Assembly: GCA_045661345.1 (NCBI GenBank)
Contig: JAZRFM010000002.1
Span: 1-64,000 of the forward strand
From: RUG12461 sp045661345
GTDB taxonomy: Bacteria; Bacillota; Clostridia; Lachnospirales; Lachnospiraceae
Reading direction: 5' to 3'
Length of the DNA: 64,000 nucleotides
Of this stretch, positions 52,522 through 61,829 are shown one piece after another; position 1 is the first letter of the stretch; every line of letters begins with the position of its first letter. Position numbers and translations under genes: made by a program. The notes beneath the pieces are model-generated. The model was not told the origin of the DNA, did no database searches, and saw nothing but the letters and a program-made list of their open reading frames with translations.

Positions 52522-55500
52522 TTACTTTCCCTTCTTTGTGTTCTTTGCAGATGGCTTTGCCTTCGCCTGCTTCTTCGCCGCTTTCTTCGCTTCCTCCTCT
52601 GCCTTCTTCGCCGCCTTCTTCGCTGCTTCTTCTTTCTTCTTCGCTGCCTTGGCCGCCTTCTTTTCTTCCTCTTCCTGCTTCTTCGCTGCCTTCTTTGCTT
52701 CCTCCTCTGCCTTCTTTGCTGCCTTCGCTGCTTTCTCTTCCTCTTGCTCCAGGGCTTTCTTCTGTTCTTCGGTAAGCTCCAGCTTCATATCCCCCTTGAG
52801 ATATTTCCCTGCCTTAAAGAGCCCGCCGAGATATTCCAGGGTCTTTCCCTGGTTATTGCTGACCCTGTTTTCCATAATGCCCACAAAGTTGATGTCCGTA
52901 GTCTCCGGTTCCTTCTTTTCGCTGGCACGGAGTTTTTCAAGCTCCCTGATCATATACTGCCGGTACACAAGAAGGAAGTCTTCCTCTGCCGCTTTTCTTT
53001 TCTCTCCCGCTTTCTGCACCGCGTCCATGTCCGGCTGCTTTTTGGTCCGCTCGGAAAGGTGCAGATCCTGTGCTTTCCGAAAAGCCTCGAACTTTACGAG
53101 CATTTCCTTTCCGAGATCGGATTTCTCTTGAAATACCCTGTCCAGCTCCCTTCGGATCGAACGGTCAACCCTTCGGATATTCCGCAGCGACCCCACCAGA
53201 AACTTCACGCGCTTGAAGTCCAGGCAGGTCTCCTCTTCCTCCGGCGTCAGCTTTTCCTTCTTCTTCAGCTTCTTCGTAATGGGCTCCACCTTCTCATAAA
53301 GGATCTCCAGCTCCTTTGCGGCATCTCCGTAGACATAATTTCCCTTCTTATCCTTTTCCAGGTACTCTTCCAGCAGATTGGTGACGGTTTGAAACTGTAC
53401 CCTGATATCCCCCCGCATATCTATTCTCTGCGCGGTGTCAGGAGAAATGGAACGTTCCAGGCTCACCATAAAGTTCCCGCGCTTCTTCATCTTTTCACTG
53501 TAGGTGACGTAGTCCGTGACAAAGGTCTGGATGGCCCCCTCCCGATCCCAGCACATCATTTTTCTGGTGGCCTTATACTCCTTCATCAGCCTCACCATGA
53601 CCGGTATATCTTTCAGGCGATTGATCACCTCATCCATCTTTGCCTGATCCCTGTCCACCAAAGCCTCGGCAACCTGGTTGCCGATACCGGTGAGCATGCC
53701 GGTCGGGAGCCTGTAGTGAAACTCCAGCTCGCTGATGAACTCATTGATCTCCCCGGATACCATGGAACGGTCAACCTCGTCCTCCAGCCGGACTCCCTCT
53801 TCATATTTTCTTCGGATGGTCTCTATTTTCTCCGGCAGCTCATTAACAGACTTCTCTGCCCTGTCCTCGCCCATGGCTTCATAGGTCTCTTTGATCACAC
53901 CAAGATAAATCTTTTCAAATTCCTCCACAGCGCCTTTGCCCTTCTTTTTCAATTCCCTCGTAAGGGCGTCCGCGTCCGCCTTTTCGAAGAAGGACATGTG
54001 CTTCGTAACGGGGTCTTTTTCTTCCAGGGACATCTGAAAGTTCTTGCTGTGCTGAAGGCTCAGCACCGGATGCATGAAAACGGTTTCTCCACCCGCCACC
54101 ATATGATCGAGCCTCCGGATCGCCCGGATAAGCTCCAGCCGGACCCGGTTGAATTCATCAACGGTGTTCTCCAGTCTCTGTTCGCATCTGGAGAAATTCT
54201 GGATCTCATGGGGAAGCCGGATCCCGGCTGCCTCCGCCTTCTGAAGCGCCACAAAGATCCTGGCGCCGGCGTTCTCCCCGCTTCCCAGGGAAAAGACCTC
54301 TTTGAGGCTCTTCTTAAAGGCCTCCTTATTCTTCTCAGGGATCGGTTCCTGCTTCTCTTTTCCGAGATTGATGAGGGTTTCCAGATTCTGCGTAAAGAGC
54401 TCGGTGTTTCCGGACATGGCGGAAGCCATCATGCGGACGATAACCGTTACCTGCTCTTTGGAAAATACATTGGCATTTCCATAATCCAGCACCGTCACGG
54501 CCCGGTCATTGATCATCAGATTCCCGCTATGCAGGTCTCCGTGATGGAAAAGCTTCCCGAACAAAGCCTCCTGCACCCATTGCTCCGCGAGCTTTATGAT
54601 GTTTTTCTTCCGGACTTCCAGCTTCTCCAGCTCATCCACCAGAGCGTTTTTCTTTTCCAGCCAGAGGTTTGCATTTTTTGCCGTCACAAGATAGTCCTCA
54701 TCCGAAGAATCCGATCCCTGCTTCTCAAAGAGAGACAGGCTCTTCCTGATGGTTTCCATCACACCCGCAAGATAACGGTCGCAGCTTTCCCCCTCGGCCT
54801 TGTCCATGACGAAGGCATCCTTCTTTGGCTTAAAATTCCGGTTGACCCGGACGGTTTTTACGGTTCCCTTGTCCAGGGAGGCTGTTTCGTAAGCCTTTCC
54901 CTTCTCGGTGTTTTTGCATTCCCTGGTAAAATCAAGCTCCTTTTTGATCTCCGTGATATGCGAATTGATGGAGCTCTCCATCACGCCGGTTTGATCCTCT
55001 TCCCCTGCTATGGCAGTGAGAATCCCCGTCTCCTCCCGGATCTTTTCCTCCGCGTCCGGGCGAAGAAGCTTTACCACCACCTCTTCCTTTGCGCCGTCTT
55101 CATATTCCACCCTGCAAAGGAAGGTTTCCGCCACGGAAGCCGCTCCCAGAACCGAGACCTTTGTAAAGCTCTTTACCTTCTTTTGGGAGGTCTTCGCGAT
55201 CTCCTCAAGCTTTGCCTCCACATACTCATCGGGCAGATGCCTCAGCTCTGATTTCGCGCTCTGGATCGCGCGCGTAAATTCCGGACGGATCAGCTTTTCC
55301 GGGATCCCCTGTATGAGCTTCTGCATCACCGGGCCGGCTCCCTTGATAAAGCCCTGGAGGTAGAGACCGTTCCGGGTCTTATCCCTGCCCGCGGCGTAAC
55401 GCCGTTTTGGCTTCATACTCCGAAGGATCTCGGAGATCATGAGACGCTTACTTTCCGGGGAGGCCTTCTCATAGTAGCGGGACAGGGAAGCCTGCAGAAA

Positions 55501-58500
55501 TCTCCCCTGAACGCTGCCTTTTCCGTAGGCATCGTCCCGCATGCGGTGAAGCTTCCTGACATCCTCTGTCTCATAGACCTGAATCCCCAGAAGTTCATTT
55601 TCTCTTTCCGCCTTGTGCCGTGCCTTCTCCTTCTCCTCCTCAAGATTACGATCCAGCTCCAGAGGGTTGGGAAGCTCCTCCTGCCACTCTTCTTCGTTCG
55701 TTATTATTTCCGGCGCGGCTTCTGTGATCTTGTTTTCCTCCTTGCCGGGCTCTATGATCCTGTTTTCTTCTTTGCCGCTCTCAATGATCCGGTTTTCCTC
55801 CTTCACGGATACACGGATGCTGCTTTCTTCTTTGCCGGACTCCCTGATGATGCCTTCTTCTTTGCCGGACTGCGGGGCCATCTGCTCCCCGCTCTCTTCC
55901 TCCGCCGGGAGAAAGAGCTCCTGCGTGGCCTCTTTGATGAGCTTTTGTACTCTTTTCACTTCCTTCTCGATGAAGGAGCTCACCTTTTGATCCGCCTTCG
56001 AAAACAACTTGCCCCCGCTTTCCGTGGATAGAAGCGCTTCCACGGTTTTTGCGTCCCAGGCCGCCTCCTTCAGCTTCGGATCCTCTTCCTTCAGCTTTGC
56101 AAGACTTCCGGTCAGTTCCATCACCATCTTCTGGAAGCCTCCAAAGAGAGGTATCTCCTCCTTTGCGCTTCCGTACAGAAGCTCCTCAAAGGTTGCGGTT
56201 TCCCCGTTGGCTAGCTTCGCGATCAGAGCGGCATTTTTCCGGAAGACCTCCAGCACCCGTTTCTCGGAAGCGATGGCATTTCCCATTTCATCCGTCACGC
56301 CGAGCCCGGAGGCGAGATCCGAGATCATGTCCAGGAGCTTCCTTGTGTCTTTGCTCCACTCTGCCCCAGGCCTTACTACCAGCTCACTCTTTTCCTGATG
56401 CTCCGGGAGCAGGTCCTTCCGGTTCCCGATGATCCAGCTCAGCGACTCTGCCTCTTTCTCTCTCCAGGGAGCCTGCTGATACAGGTTATAAAGCTGCTCC
56501 GTGGTAAGAGACAAAAGCTCATCCCGGTCTCCTTCGGTTTCCTTCAGGATCTCATAGGCGATCAGCTCCTTCAGCTCCAGCCTCGCCTCTTTCGTCTGAA
56601 GTGTATCAAACTCCTTATTTGCGAAGGCATCTCCGGTCAGCTCCGTCAGCTTCTCTTCGATATCCTCCTGTTTCAAGGGATATGCCACGGGAACGAGAGC
56701 ATTCTGCACCGTCAGGTTTTCGATCATCTGCCTTGTATAGGCGGTGAGGTTCTTCGTGGGAAGGAGGGAAAGCTCCCGGTCGCTAAGCCCGGCATAGCCC
56801 TTCAGAAATGCGGCAAGGGAAGTCCGGTAATCCTTTAATTCAGCAGGTTCAAGCTCTGCATAACGGGCGGATCCGATCATCGCCGCAAAGCTGGCCGCCT
56901 TCTTCAATTCCTCCAGGGGAACCCGGTCAAAATCAGACCGTTTCGCTTCCCCGGCCAGTCCCGCTCTGGAGAGGGTGTAGACATAGAGATCCCGTCTGGC
57001 GGCGATTTCCGCTTCGGACGGTTCCTCCCCGGGTTTTACCTCCTCGGCCTGACCGTTCTCTTTGATATACTGATCGATCTCACGAGCAGCCTCCCGGGCA
57101 AACTCTTCTTTGCCAAGCTCCCCTTCCCAGAACTTTTTCGCGAGGGTTTGCTTCCATTTCGAGGGAAGGCGGTGAAGCACCTCCCGGTCCACGTTGGCCT
57201 TTGTCATCAGCACCCCGTCGGCATCGTCCAGCTCCTCCTCATCGATGCGGTACATCAGCTCGGCGAGAGACTCGCTGTTGATGAACTGGCTGATCTCATA
57301 GGAAATCTGCCAGGAAAGCTCGTCCGGGGTGTCTTTGCTTTCCCAGATCTTTTTCGCAAGGCTCTGCTTGAATGAGAGGGGAAGGCGGTCAAGCTCCGTC
57401 ATGTCCGCGCCTCCCTTTTGAGAGAGCACCCGCTCGGAAGCGCGCACTAATCTCACCCACTCCTCTTTGGTCAGAGTGCGGATATCTTTGCTCAGCAATT
57501 CCGCTTCCGTGTCGTTGATCAGCTCAGTTTTCACGTCAAATTTCCGGAGATCATTCCGGAAATCCTCTTCCTCCTTGTCCAGGATCCCCTGGATCTCCTG
57601 CCGGAGCTTTTTCCGGTCATCCAGGGAGTCAAGGGTGATACGCATGAACCTCTCCAGATCCTTCATGGGCCGCATCAAAAATTTGGTGTTGGAAAGGCCT
57701 GTTGTCATGGTAAGAACGGTTACCGCGGCTTCACGCCTCGTTTCTTCCGTTTTCTCATTCCCTTGATTGTCCATGTTTTCCGTCCATGCAAGCATGGCCG
57801 AGGACAGCTCTGCCATCTCAAAGGGCCCGAAATCATCCAGCGCCCTGCTGTTTGTAAGGGTGGCTTCCGCGTTCCTTGCGATGGCAAGCTGGGCGAATTC
57901 TCTCATGCCAAGGAGCCGGTACGCCGACGCTTCCTTCTCCTCTTCCTTTTTGGGGAAAAGCGCAAATACCTCCTTGATGGTTTTCAGATCCAGTGCCTCA
58001 TCCAGCTCATCCATCGCATTTCTGCTGTTTGCCTTCATCAGCGCCAAATCCGGGTAATCCCGGTCCAGCCCTTTCGTTATGGGCAGAAGCAGCTCCAGCG
58101 GCAGGAAGGAAATCTTCTCCTTCCCGATATCACTGTTCTCCGTGAGAACCCTGATGCAGAGATCCTTTAACTCCGTGAGCTGCTGCATGGAAAGCCTGGA
58201 AAAATCCTCCGTATAGAGCAGTTCTTTTTCTTTTGGGGAAAGGAGTATGTATTTTTTCTCTACGGTGCCGACCTTATTCCTTACCAGATTCGCCCCGAAG
58301 CTGAAGGTTTTTGATAACCTGTCGCTAAAGAGATGGTTTTCCCGAACCTCCATGGCGGGCGCCTGCTCCTGATTTTGCTGCTCCTGCGGGATCTGCTGAG
58401 CTTGCCCGTTCTCCAGATGTTCCTCCTGAATATGCTCCTCCGGGGCGTGCTGCTCCTGCTGCAGATTCTGCCGGTTCTCCTCCTCCGGCGCCTCCGTATC

Positions 58501-60093
58501 CTCGTCCCCGCTGTGCACGGATTTCCTGTCATCCTCCCGGAGGACATCGTTCAGCGGACGATCTTCAAACTCAAGGAGGTTTTCCAGATCATCCAGATAC
58601 TTTTCTGCGCGGTTGTTCTCGAGATCGACTTCCTCATTCTCAATCGCTCTTCTCTGCCTTCCCTTGTCCAGATATCCGGCGCTCTTCACCACATTTTTGA
58701 CATCATTCAGGATATCGCCGGTCCACTTGGTGGTACGCTTGTAAACCCCGCTCTTAAATTTGTGGCCGAACAGGGCAGGAACCCCCCGCGTCAGAGTTTC
58801 GAGGATCGCTGTGGGAATCACGCAGGCCCCCTTCAGATAGCGTCGGAAGATCTTTCTGCCGTCATCCACACTCTTCCAGTTGTCCCGGAGGCTGAATTTC
58901 ATCCTCCATCTCTTCTTGCTGCCAATGAGCCAGGAGGCTCCGTTAAACAAATAGGAAAGGATCTTTAAGGGAGCCTTGATGGCCACCTTCCCCCCCAGCT
59001 CCAGGGTATTGGCGGCGATCATGGTCGCGCCTCCCAGGGTACGGTCGATGAAACCGCCGACGTTATTGTAGCCGGTCATCAGCTGGTAGCCCTTCACCTT
59101 AAAAGCGGTTCCCCACCATTGCTGGATGCGGCGGCAATATCCCGGGAGTTCTCCCTTTGCGCGCTGTTCTCTGCGCATATCCCGATACGCCATCCTTTTC
59201 AGATCAATCATGTCGCTCCAGTATATGGCCTTCTGGTAAGTGGGCATCGTCCCATTGACAAACCGGTCTGCAAAATCTCTGGAATCCCTGTCAGCAACGC
59301 GGTAGGAATTGTCCAGGGTCTTCATGTTCTGCCGCCGCTCCTTGGAGACATAGAACCGGGCATCGTCTTTGATGAGCTGGTCCCTGATCCGGAGCACCTG
59401 ACGATACCGGGCTCTTCCCCGTGCCGTGGCGATCGTTTTGTTGTGATTGCTCTGGTATTTCTTGATGGCTGCCCACACCCTGTCCAGGGCATCTCCCATC
59501 CTCTCTCTTTCGTCTTCCGGCAGGAGATCCATGTCGGCCCTCACGCCGTCTTCCACCAGATCCTTTGCCTGCAACTCTTCCAGATCATGTACCTGAAAGA
59601 TCTCTCTTCTGGTCCTCAGATACTCCGTAAGGGCATCCTTCAGCTTCCTCATATCCTTGCTGTCCGCAGTTGTAGCCTTTACATGGGCAAGGTCAAAGGC
59701 GATCCCGAAGGTGGCGTAGTCCTTATTCTTTTTTTCGTAGGCGATGATATCCTTTCTGGCTTGATTTTTCTTATCCGTATTCAGCAGACTTTCGGGATCC
59801 CGTCTCACTATGTAAACGAACTCCCCGGTCTTCCTCTGCTGAAGCCCCCCGGTTTTTTCCGGGAGAATTTGGATCCCGGATCCCGCGACTGTCTTCTGGG
59901 GCTCCTCAATCCGGATCAGGGGAGCGACCGGTTCGCCCGGTTCGATCTTCCTGTCCTCTTCCCCAACAGGCATCTTCAATCCGATGGCAGTATCATCCAA
60001 CTTGATCCTGATGCCTCCCTCAGAATCAACACTGTTTTTGTCCTCCTGATTATTCTGATAGGTGCTTTTGTTGAGTCTCAGGCTTTCTTCCAT
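52522..60093 (-). CDS. giant protein with embedded ABC1/UbiB kinase-like domain (2523 residues)
   Basis: N-terminus MEESLRLNKSTYQ; no signal peptide. Residues 1-1500 are mostly helical repeats, with a visible pair LDRLPLSFKQSLAKKIWE / LHRLPSKWKQTLAKKFWE near 890-990. A 10-residue tandem repeat (KEEN-R-II-E type) lies near 1405-1455. The ABC1-like domain spans about 1570-1900: a KxGQ-like FIKGAGPVMQKLIQGIPEKL, the Ala-rich loop VLGAASVAETFL, the strand Lys in VVVKLLRPD, the catalytic loop LFHHGDLHSGNLMI (near 1849) and the metal site VLDYGN. The chain ends in about 75 residues of Lys/Ala/Glu repeats. UbiB-type kinases usually act in quinone or lipid metabolism in far smaller proteins. The ATG overlaps the stop of a GNAT-like gene by 1 nt. 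Confidence 0.75.
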   Translation of the reverse strand: MEESLRLNKSTYQNNQEDKNSVDSEGGIRIKLDDTAIGLKMPVGEEDRKIEPGEPVAPLIRIEEPQKTVAGSGIQILPEKTGGLQQRKTGEFVYIVRRDPESLLNTDKKNQARKDIIAYEKKNKDYATFGIAFDLAHVKATTADSKDMRKLKDALTEYLRTRREIFQVHDLEELQAKDLVEDGVRADMDLLPEDERERMGDALDRVWAAIKKYQSNHNKTIATARGRARYRQVLRIRDQLIKDDARFYVSKERRQNMKTLDNSYRVADRDSRDFADRFVNGTMPTYQKAIYWSDMIDLKRMAYRDMRREQRAKGELPGYCRRIQQWWGTAFKVKGYQLMTGYNNVGGFIDRTLGGATMIAANTLELGGKVAIKAPLKILSYLFNGASWLIGSKKRWRMKFSLRDNWKSVDDGRKIFRRYLKGACVIPTAILETLTRGVPALFGHKFKSGVYKRTTKWTGDILNDVKNVVKSAGYLDKGRQRRAIENEEVDLENNRAEKYLDDLENLLEFEDRPLNDVLREDDRKSVHSGDEDTEAPEEENRQNLQQEQHAPEEHIQEEHLENGQAQQIPQEQQNQEQAPAMEVRENHLFSDRLSKTFSFGANLVRNKVGTVEKKYILLSPKEKELLYTEDFSRLSMQQLTELKDLCIRVLTENSDIGKEKISFLPLELLLPITKGLDRDYPDLALMKANSRNAMDELDEALDLKTIKEVFALFPKKEEEKEASAYRLLGMREFAQLAIARNAEATLTNSRALDDFGPFEMAELSSAMLAWTENMDNQGNEKTEETRREAAVTVLTMTTGLSNTKFLMRPMKDLERFMRITLDSLDDRKKLRQEIQGILDKEEEDFRNDLRKFDVKTELINDTEAELLSKDIRTLTKEEWVRLVRASERVLSQKGGADMTELDRLPLSFKQSLAKKIWESKDTPDELSWQISYEISQFINSESLAELMYRIDEEELDDADGVLMTKANVDREVLHRLPSKWKQTLAKKFWEGELGKEEFAREAAREIDQYIKENGQAEEVKPGEEPSEAEIAARRDLYVYTLSRAGLAGEAKRSDFDRVPLEELKKAASFAAMIGSARYAELEPAELKDYRTSLAAFLKGYAGLSDRELSLLPTKNLTAYTRQMIENLTVQNALVPVAYPLKQEDIEEKLTELTGDAFANKEFDTLQTKEARLELKELIAYEILKETEGDRDELLSLTTEQLYNLYQQAPWREKEAESLSWIIGNRKDLLPEHQEKSELVVRPGAEWSKDTRKLLDMISDLASGLGVTDEMGNAIASEKRVLEVFRKNAALIAKLANGETATFEELLYGSAKEEIPLFGGFQKMVMELTGSLAKLKEEDPKLKEAAWDAKTVEALLSTESGGKLFSKADQKVSSFIEKEVKRVQKLIKEATQELFLPAEEESGEQMAPQSGKEEGIIRESGKEESSIRVSVKEENRIIESGKEENRIIEPGKEENKITEAAPEIITNEEEWQEELPNPLELDRNLEEEKEKARHKAERENELLGIQVYETEDVRKLHRMRDDAYGKGSVQGRFLQASLSRYYEKASPESKRLMISEILRSMKPKRRYAAGRDKTRNGLYLQGFIKGAGPVMQKLIQGIPEKLIRPEFTRAIQSAKSELRHLPDEYVEAKLEEIAKTSQKKVKSFTKVSVLGAASVAETFLCRVEYEDGAKEEVVVKLLRPDAEEKIREETGILTAIAGEEDQTGVMESSINSHITEIKKELDFTRECKNTEKGKAYETASLDKGTVKTVRVNRNFKPKKDAFVMDKAEGESCDRYLAGVMETIRKSLSLFEKQGSDSSDEDYLVTAKNANLWLEKKNALVDELEKLEVRKKNIIKLAEQWVQEALFGKLFHHGDLHSGNLMINDRAVTVLDYGNANVFSKEQVTVIVRMMASAMSGNTELFTQNLETLINLGKEKQEPIPEKNKEAFKKSLKEVFSLGSGENAGARIFVALQKAEAAGIRLPHEIQNFSRCEQRLENTVDEFNRVRLELIRAIRRLDHMVAGGETVFMHPVLSLQHSKNFQMSLEEKDPVTKHMSFFEKADADALTRELKKKGKGAVEEFEKIYLGVIKETYEAMGEDRAEKSVNELPEKIETIRRKYEEGVRLEDEVDRSMVSGEINEFISELEFHYRLPTGMLTGIGNQVAEALVDRDQAKMDEVINRLKDIPVMVRLMKEYKATRKMMCWDREGAIQTFVTDYVTYSEKMKKRGNFMVSLERSISPDTAQRIDMRGDIRVQFQTVTNLLEEYLEKDKKGNYVYGDAAKELEILYEKVEPITKKLKKKEKLTPEEEETCLDFKRVKFLVGSLRNIRRVDRSIRRELDRVFQEKSDLGKEMLVKFEAFRKAQDLHLSERTKKQPDMDAVQKAGEKRKAAEEDFLLVYRQYMIRELEKLRASEKKEPETTDINFVGIMENRVSNNQGKTLEYLGGLFKAGKYLKGDMKLELTEEQKKALEQEEEKAAKAAKKAEEEAKKAAKKQEEEEKKAAKAAKKKEEAAKKAAKKAEEEAKKAAKKQAKAKPSAKNTKKGK
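55731..55880. repeat. 30-bp tandem repeat within the 2523-residue gene
   Basis: Nearly five copies of a 30-bp unit (plus-strand core TTCTTCTTTGCCGGACTC) encode a 10-residue repeat of the type G-K-E-E-N-R-I-I-E-S on the minus strand. It lies between the helical repeats and the ABC1-like domain and probably forms a variable linker. Confidence 0.8.
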
Positions 60094-61529
60094 TACGCTT
60101 CCCTCCCCTTGCCGATGCCTTTATCCCGGAGTCCCGTATCGGGAATCATGTCACCGGAAAGACCGGCTTTCTCACGAAGTCTGTCCCATTCCTCCGTGGT
60201 CAGTGCATTCTCGTCCCCTTCCAGAATGCCCTCATACATCATCGGGCATCTGGCCTTTGGCATGAGCATGACCGCTGTCTTCAGCGCTTTTTCATCAGCC
60301 AGGGTGCCATAGAGCATCCTGTCTGTTTCTCCACTGTCCATGCATTTCCTCGCGGCGAAACGGCTCAGCTCCACCACTTCCACCGGTTCTCTTTCGCCCA
60401 GTCCATAGAAGCCTTCGTACCGGATGGTTCCATCCGCAAAGCTTCGGAACAAAAGGACTGATTTGATTTTTCCGTCTTTTCTGATCACGCAGCTGATGTC
60501 CGGATCGAAAAAGGAGAAGGGGCGCTTTTTCAGCAGGGGATCACAGCTCTCTCCCAGCTCCTCCAAAAAGGCTGCAAAAAGTCCGGCTCCTTCTTTCCCA
60601 AGATCGGCAAAGGATTCCCCCGCTTCCGGCGGCTGTGCCATCATCCGGTTCTCCTGCAGATCACCAAGGCGGATGACAAAACGCGGTTCCGTGACCAGGG
60701 AAAAGCCAAATCCCCAGTCATCAAAGAAATTGTACAGTGCCGCTTTTCCTTCCTCCTCACCGGAGCCATCAAAGATCTGAACCGGAAGACTGACACGAAC
60801 GAGGGTGCCTTCATTCTGCAGTGCCAGACCAAGAAGCTCTCCCATCAGAAAGTTCCCGATTCCCTTTTCCCTCAAATCCTCATGAACCCGGATGTACTCC
60901 AGGGTAATCATGGGTGCGGTATCCTCCTGTATCCCGGGAATGCTGTAGCAGATCACGCCGGCTGCATACACCTCTCTCCCTACATGACGAAGTGCCCCGA
61001 TGGCGCGTGTCGCACCATGGAGCACATCTACATACTGTTCTTCCGTCAGCAGTTCCCGGAAGGACGCAATATTCTCTTCGGTGACCCTCGTGGACAGGGG
61101 CCAGTACAGCTTCTCAAATTCACGAATCATGGAAACCCCGGCATACAGTCTGTCTCTTCCCACACCACTGAGAGGCGTCATGAGTTTGGAGAGTTCAAAA
61201 AGGGAATCCATCACGGACAGGTACGCTTCCTCCAGCTCCTCCTCGGAAACCTCTCCCTTCGTATCCTTACTGTCTTTCTTTTTCGCGGCGGATGTTAACC
61301 GCCCGCCGGAGGCCGCCTCCATCATATTGAGGACAGCAACCCGATCCATCAGTTCCTCCAGCAAATGATCATCGTCCAGAAGAACATTTTTGATGTCGTT
61401 GTCAGAATTCTCATCCGGCAGAGAGTCGGTAAAGCTCTTCAACAGGCCTTGTTGAATCTCTTCGGCGAGTGCTTCTGCTTTACTGTGTTCCTCCATCTCC
61501 GGGGCCGATTTGATTTCCATTTGACTCAT
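60093..61529 (-). CDS. two-lobed GNAT-like acetyltransferase with long N-terminal extension
   Basis: 478 residues from the ATG at 61527-61529 (AAAGGA upstream); the open frame goes 52 codons further but without a ribosome site. The first 170 residues are charged and helical. The GNAT lobe follows with MITLEYIRVHEDLREKGIGNFLMGELL, the R-E-K-G-I-G acetyl-CoA loop. A second lobe (about 305-420) with DISCVIRKDGKIKSVLLFRS and VVELSRFAARKCMDS lacks it. This is the plan of the other three GNAT-like proteins. The stop overlaps the start of the 2523-residue gene, so the two are made together. About 300 nt upstream to the HD-GYP gene hold no gene; they contain A/T runs and a divergent promoter. Confidence 0.77.
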   Translation of the reverse strand: MSQMEIKSAPEMEEHSKAEALAEEIQQGLLKSFTDSLPDENSDNDIKNVLLDDDHLLEELMDRVAVLNMMEAASGGRLTSAAKKKDSKDTKGEVSEEELEEAYLSVMDSLFELSKLMTPLSGVGRDRLYAGVSMIREFEKLYWPLSTRVTEENIASFRELLTEEQYVDVLHGATRAIGALRHVGREVYAAGVICYSIPGIQEDTAPMITLEYIRVHEDLREKGIGNFLMGELLGLALQNEGTLVRVSLPVQIFDGSGEEEGKAALYNFFDDWGFGFSLVTEPRFVIRLGDLQENRMMAQPPEAGESFADLGKEGAGLFAAFLEELGESCDPLLKKRPFSFFDPDISCVIRKDGKIKSVLLFRSFADGTIRYEGFYGLGEREPVEVVELSRFAARKCMDSGETDRMLYGTLADEKALKTAVMLMPKARCPMMYEGILEGDENALTTEEWDRLREKAGLSGDMIPDTGLRDKGIGKGREA

Positions 61530-61793
61530 ACCCTGATCCTTTCTCTCCTGTTGAATATTGTGCCGTCGGACAGCTTTTTGATCTTTTTGTTCCGGCTGCC
61601 GCGGCGATGTTATTATCTCATAAAACGCCTTGTTTTTGAACCGTTTTTTTAGGGTCCCACGGGCTTCCAGCCGTTTCAGGTTCAAAAATCATCCGGCAAA
61701 AAATGAAAATGAAACCATACCTTTATACGATCCTTTTTCACTGCTGGTTCTTTTTTTTCAAAAAAAAACGAAATCATAAACCTACGATTTTAC

Positions 61794-61822
61794 TATACAA
61801 ATCAATCCGGTATGCTTATAAT
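61794..61822 (+). promoter_or_regulatory. promoter directly abutting the HD-GYP-like gene
   Basis: -35 candidate TATACA (61794-61799), 17-bp spacer and consensus -10 TATAAT (61817-61822). The expected start of transcription is at or within 1-2 nt of the ATG at 61830. This would leave no 5' leader. Confidence 0.5.
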
Positions 61823-61829
61823 AACCCTC

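Noticed and set aside
52489..55251. Plus-strand open frame of 920 codons opposite the 2523-residue gene
   Set aside because: Leu/Arg/Phe-rich translation that arises from antisense reading of Lys/Glu/Ala-rich coding sequence, and it crosses the ABC1-like catalytic motifs of the real gene.
61530..61685. Upstream extension of the GNAT-like gene to 61685
   Set aside because: The extra 52 codons are basic, lack a ribosome site and run into A/T-rich intergenic sequence; the ATG at 61529 has a good ribosome site.
35647..61685. Type III or type VI secretion effectors based on the HopA1-like domain
   Set aside because: No secretion apparatus genes, chaperone-like small acidic genes or secretion signals are visible, and the organism looks single-membraned; the effector reading is kept only as an analogy.
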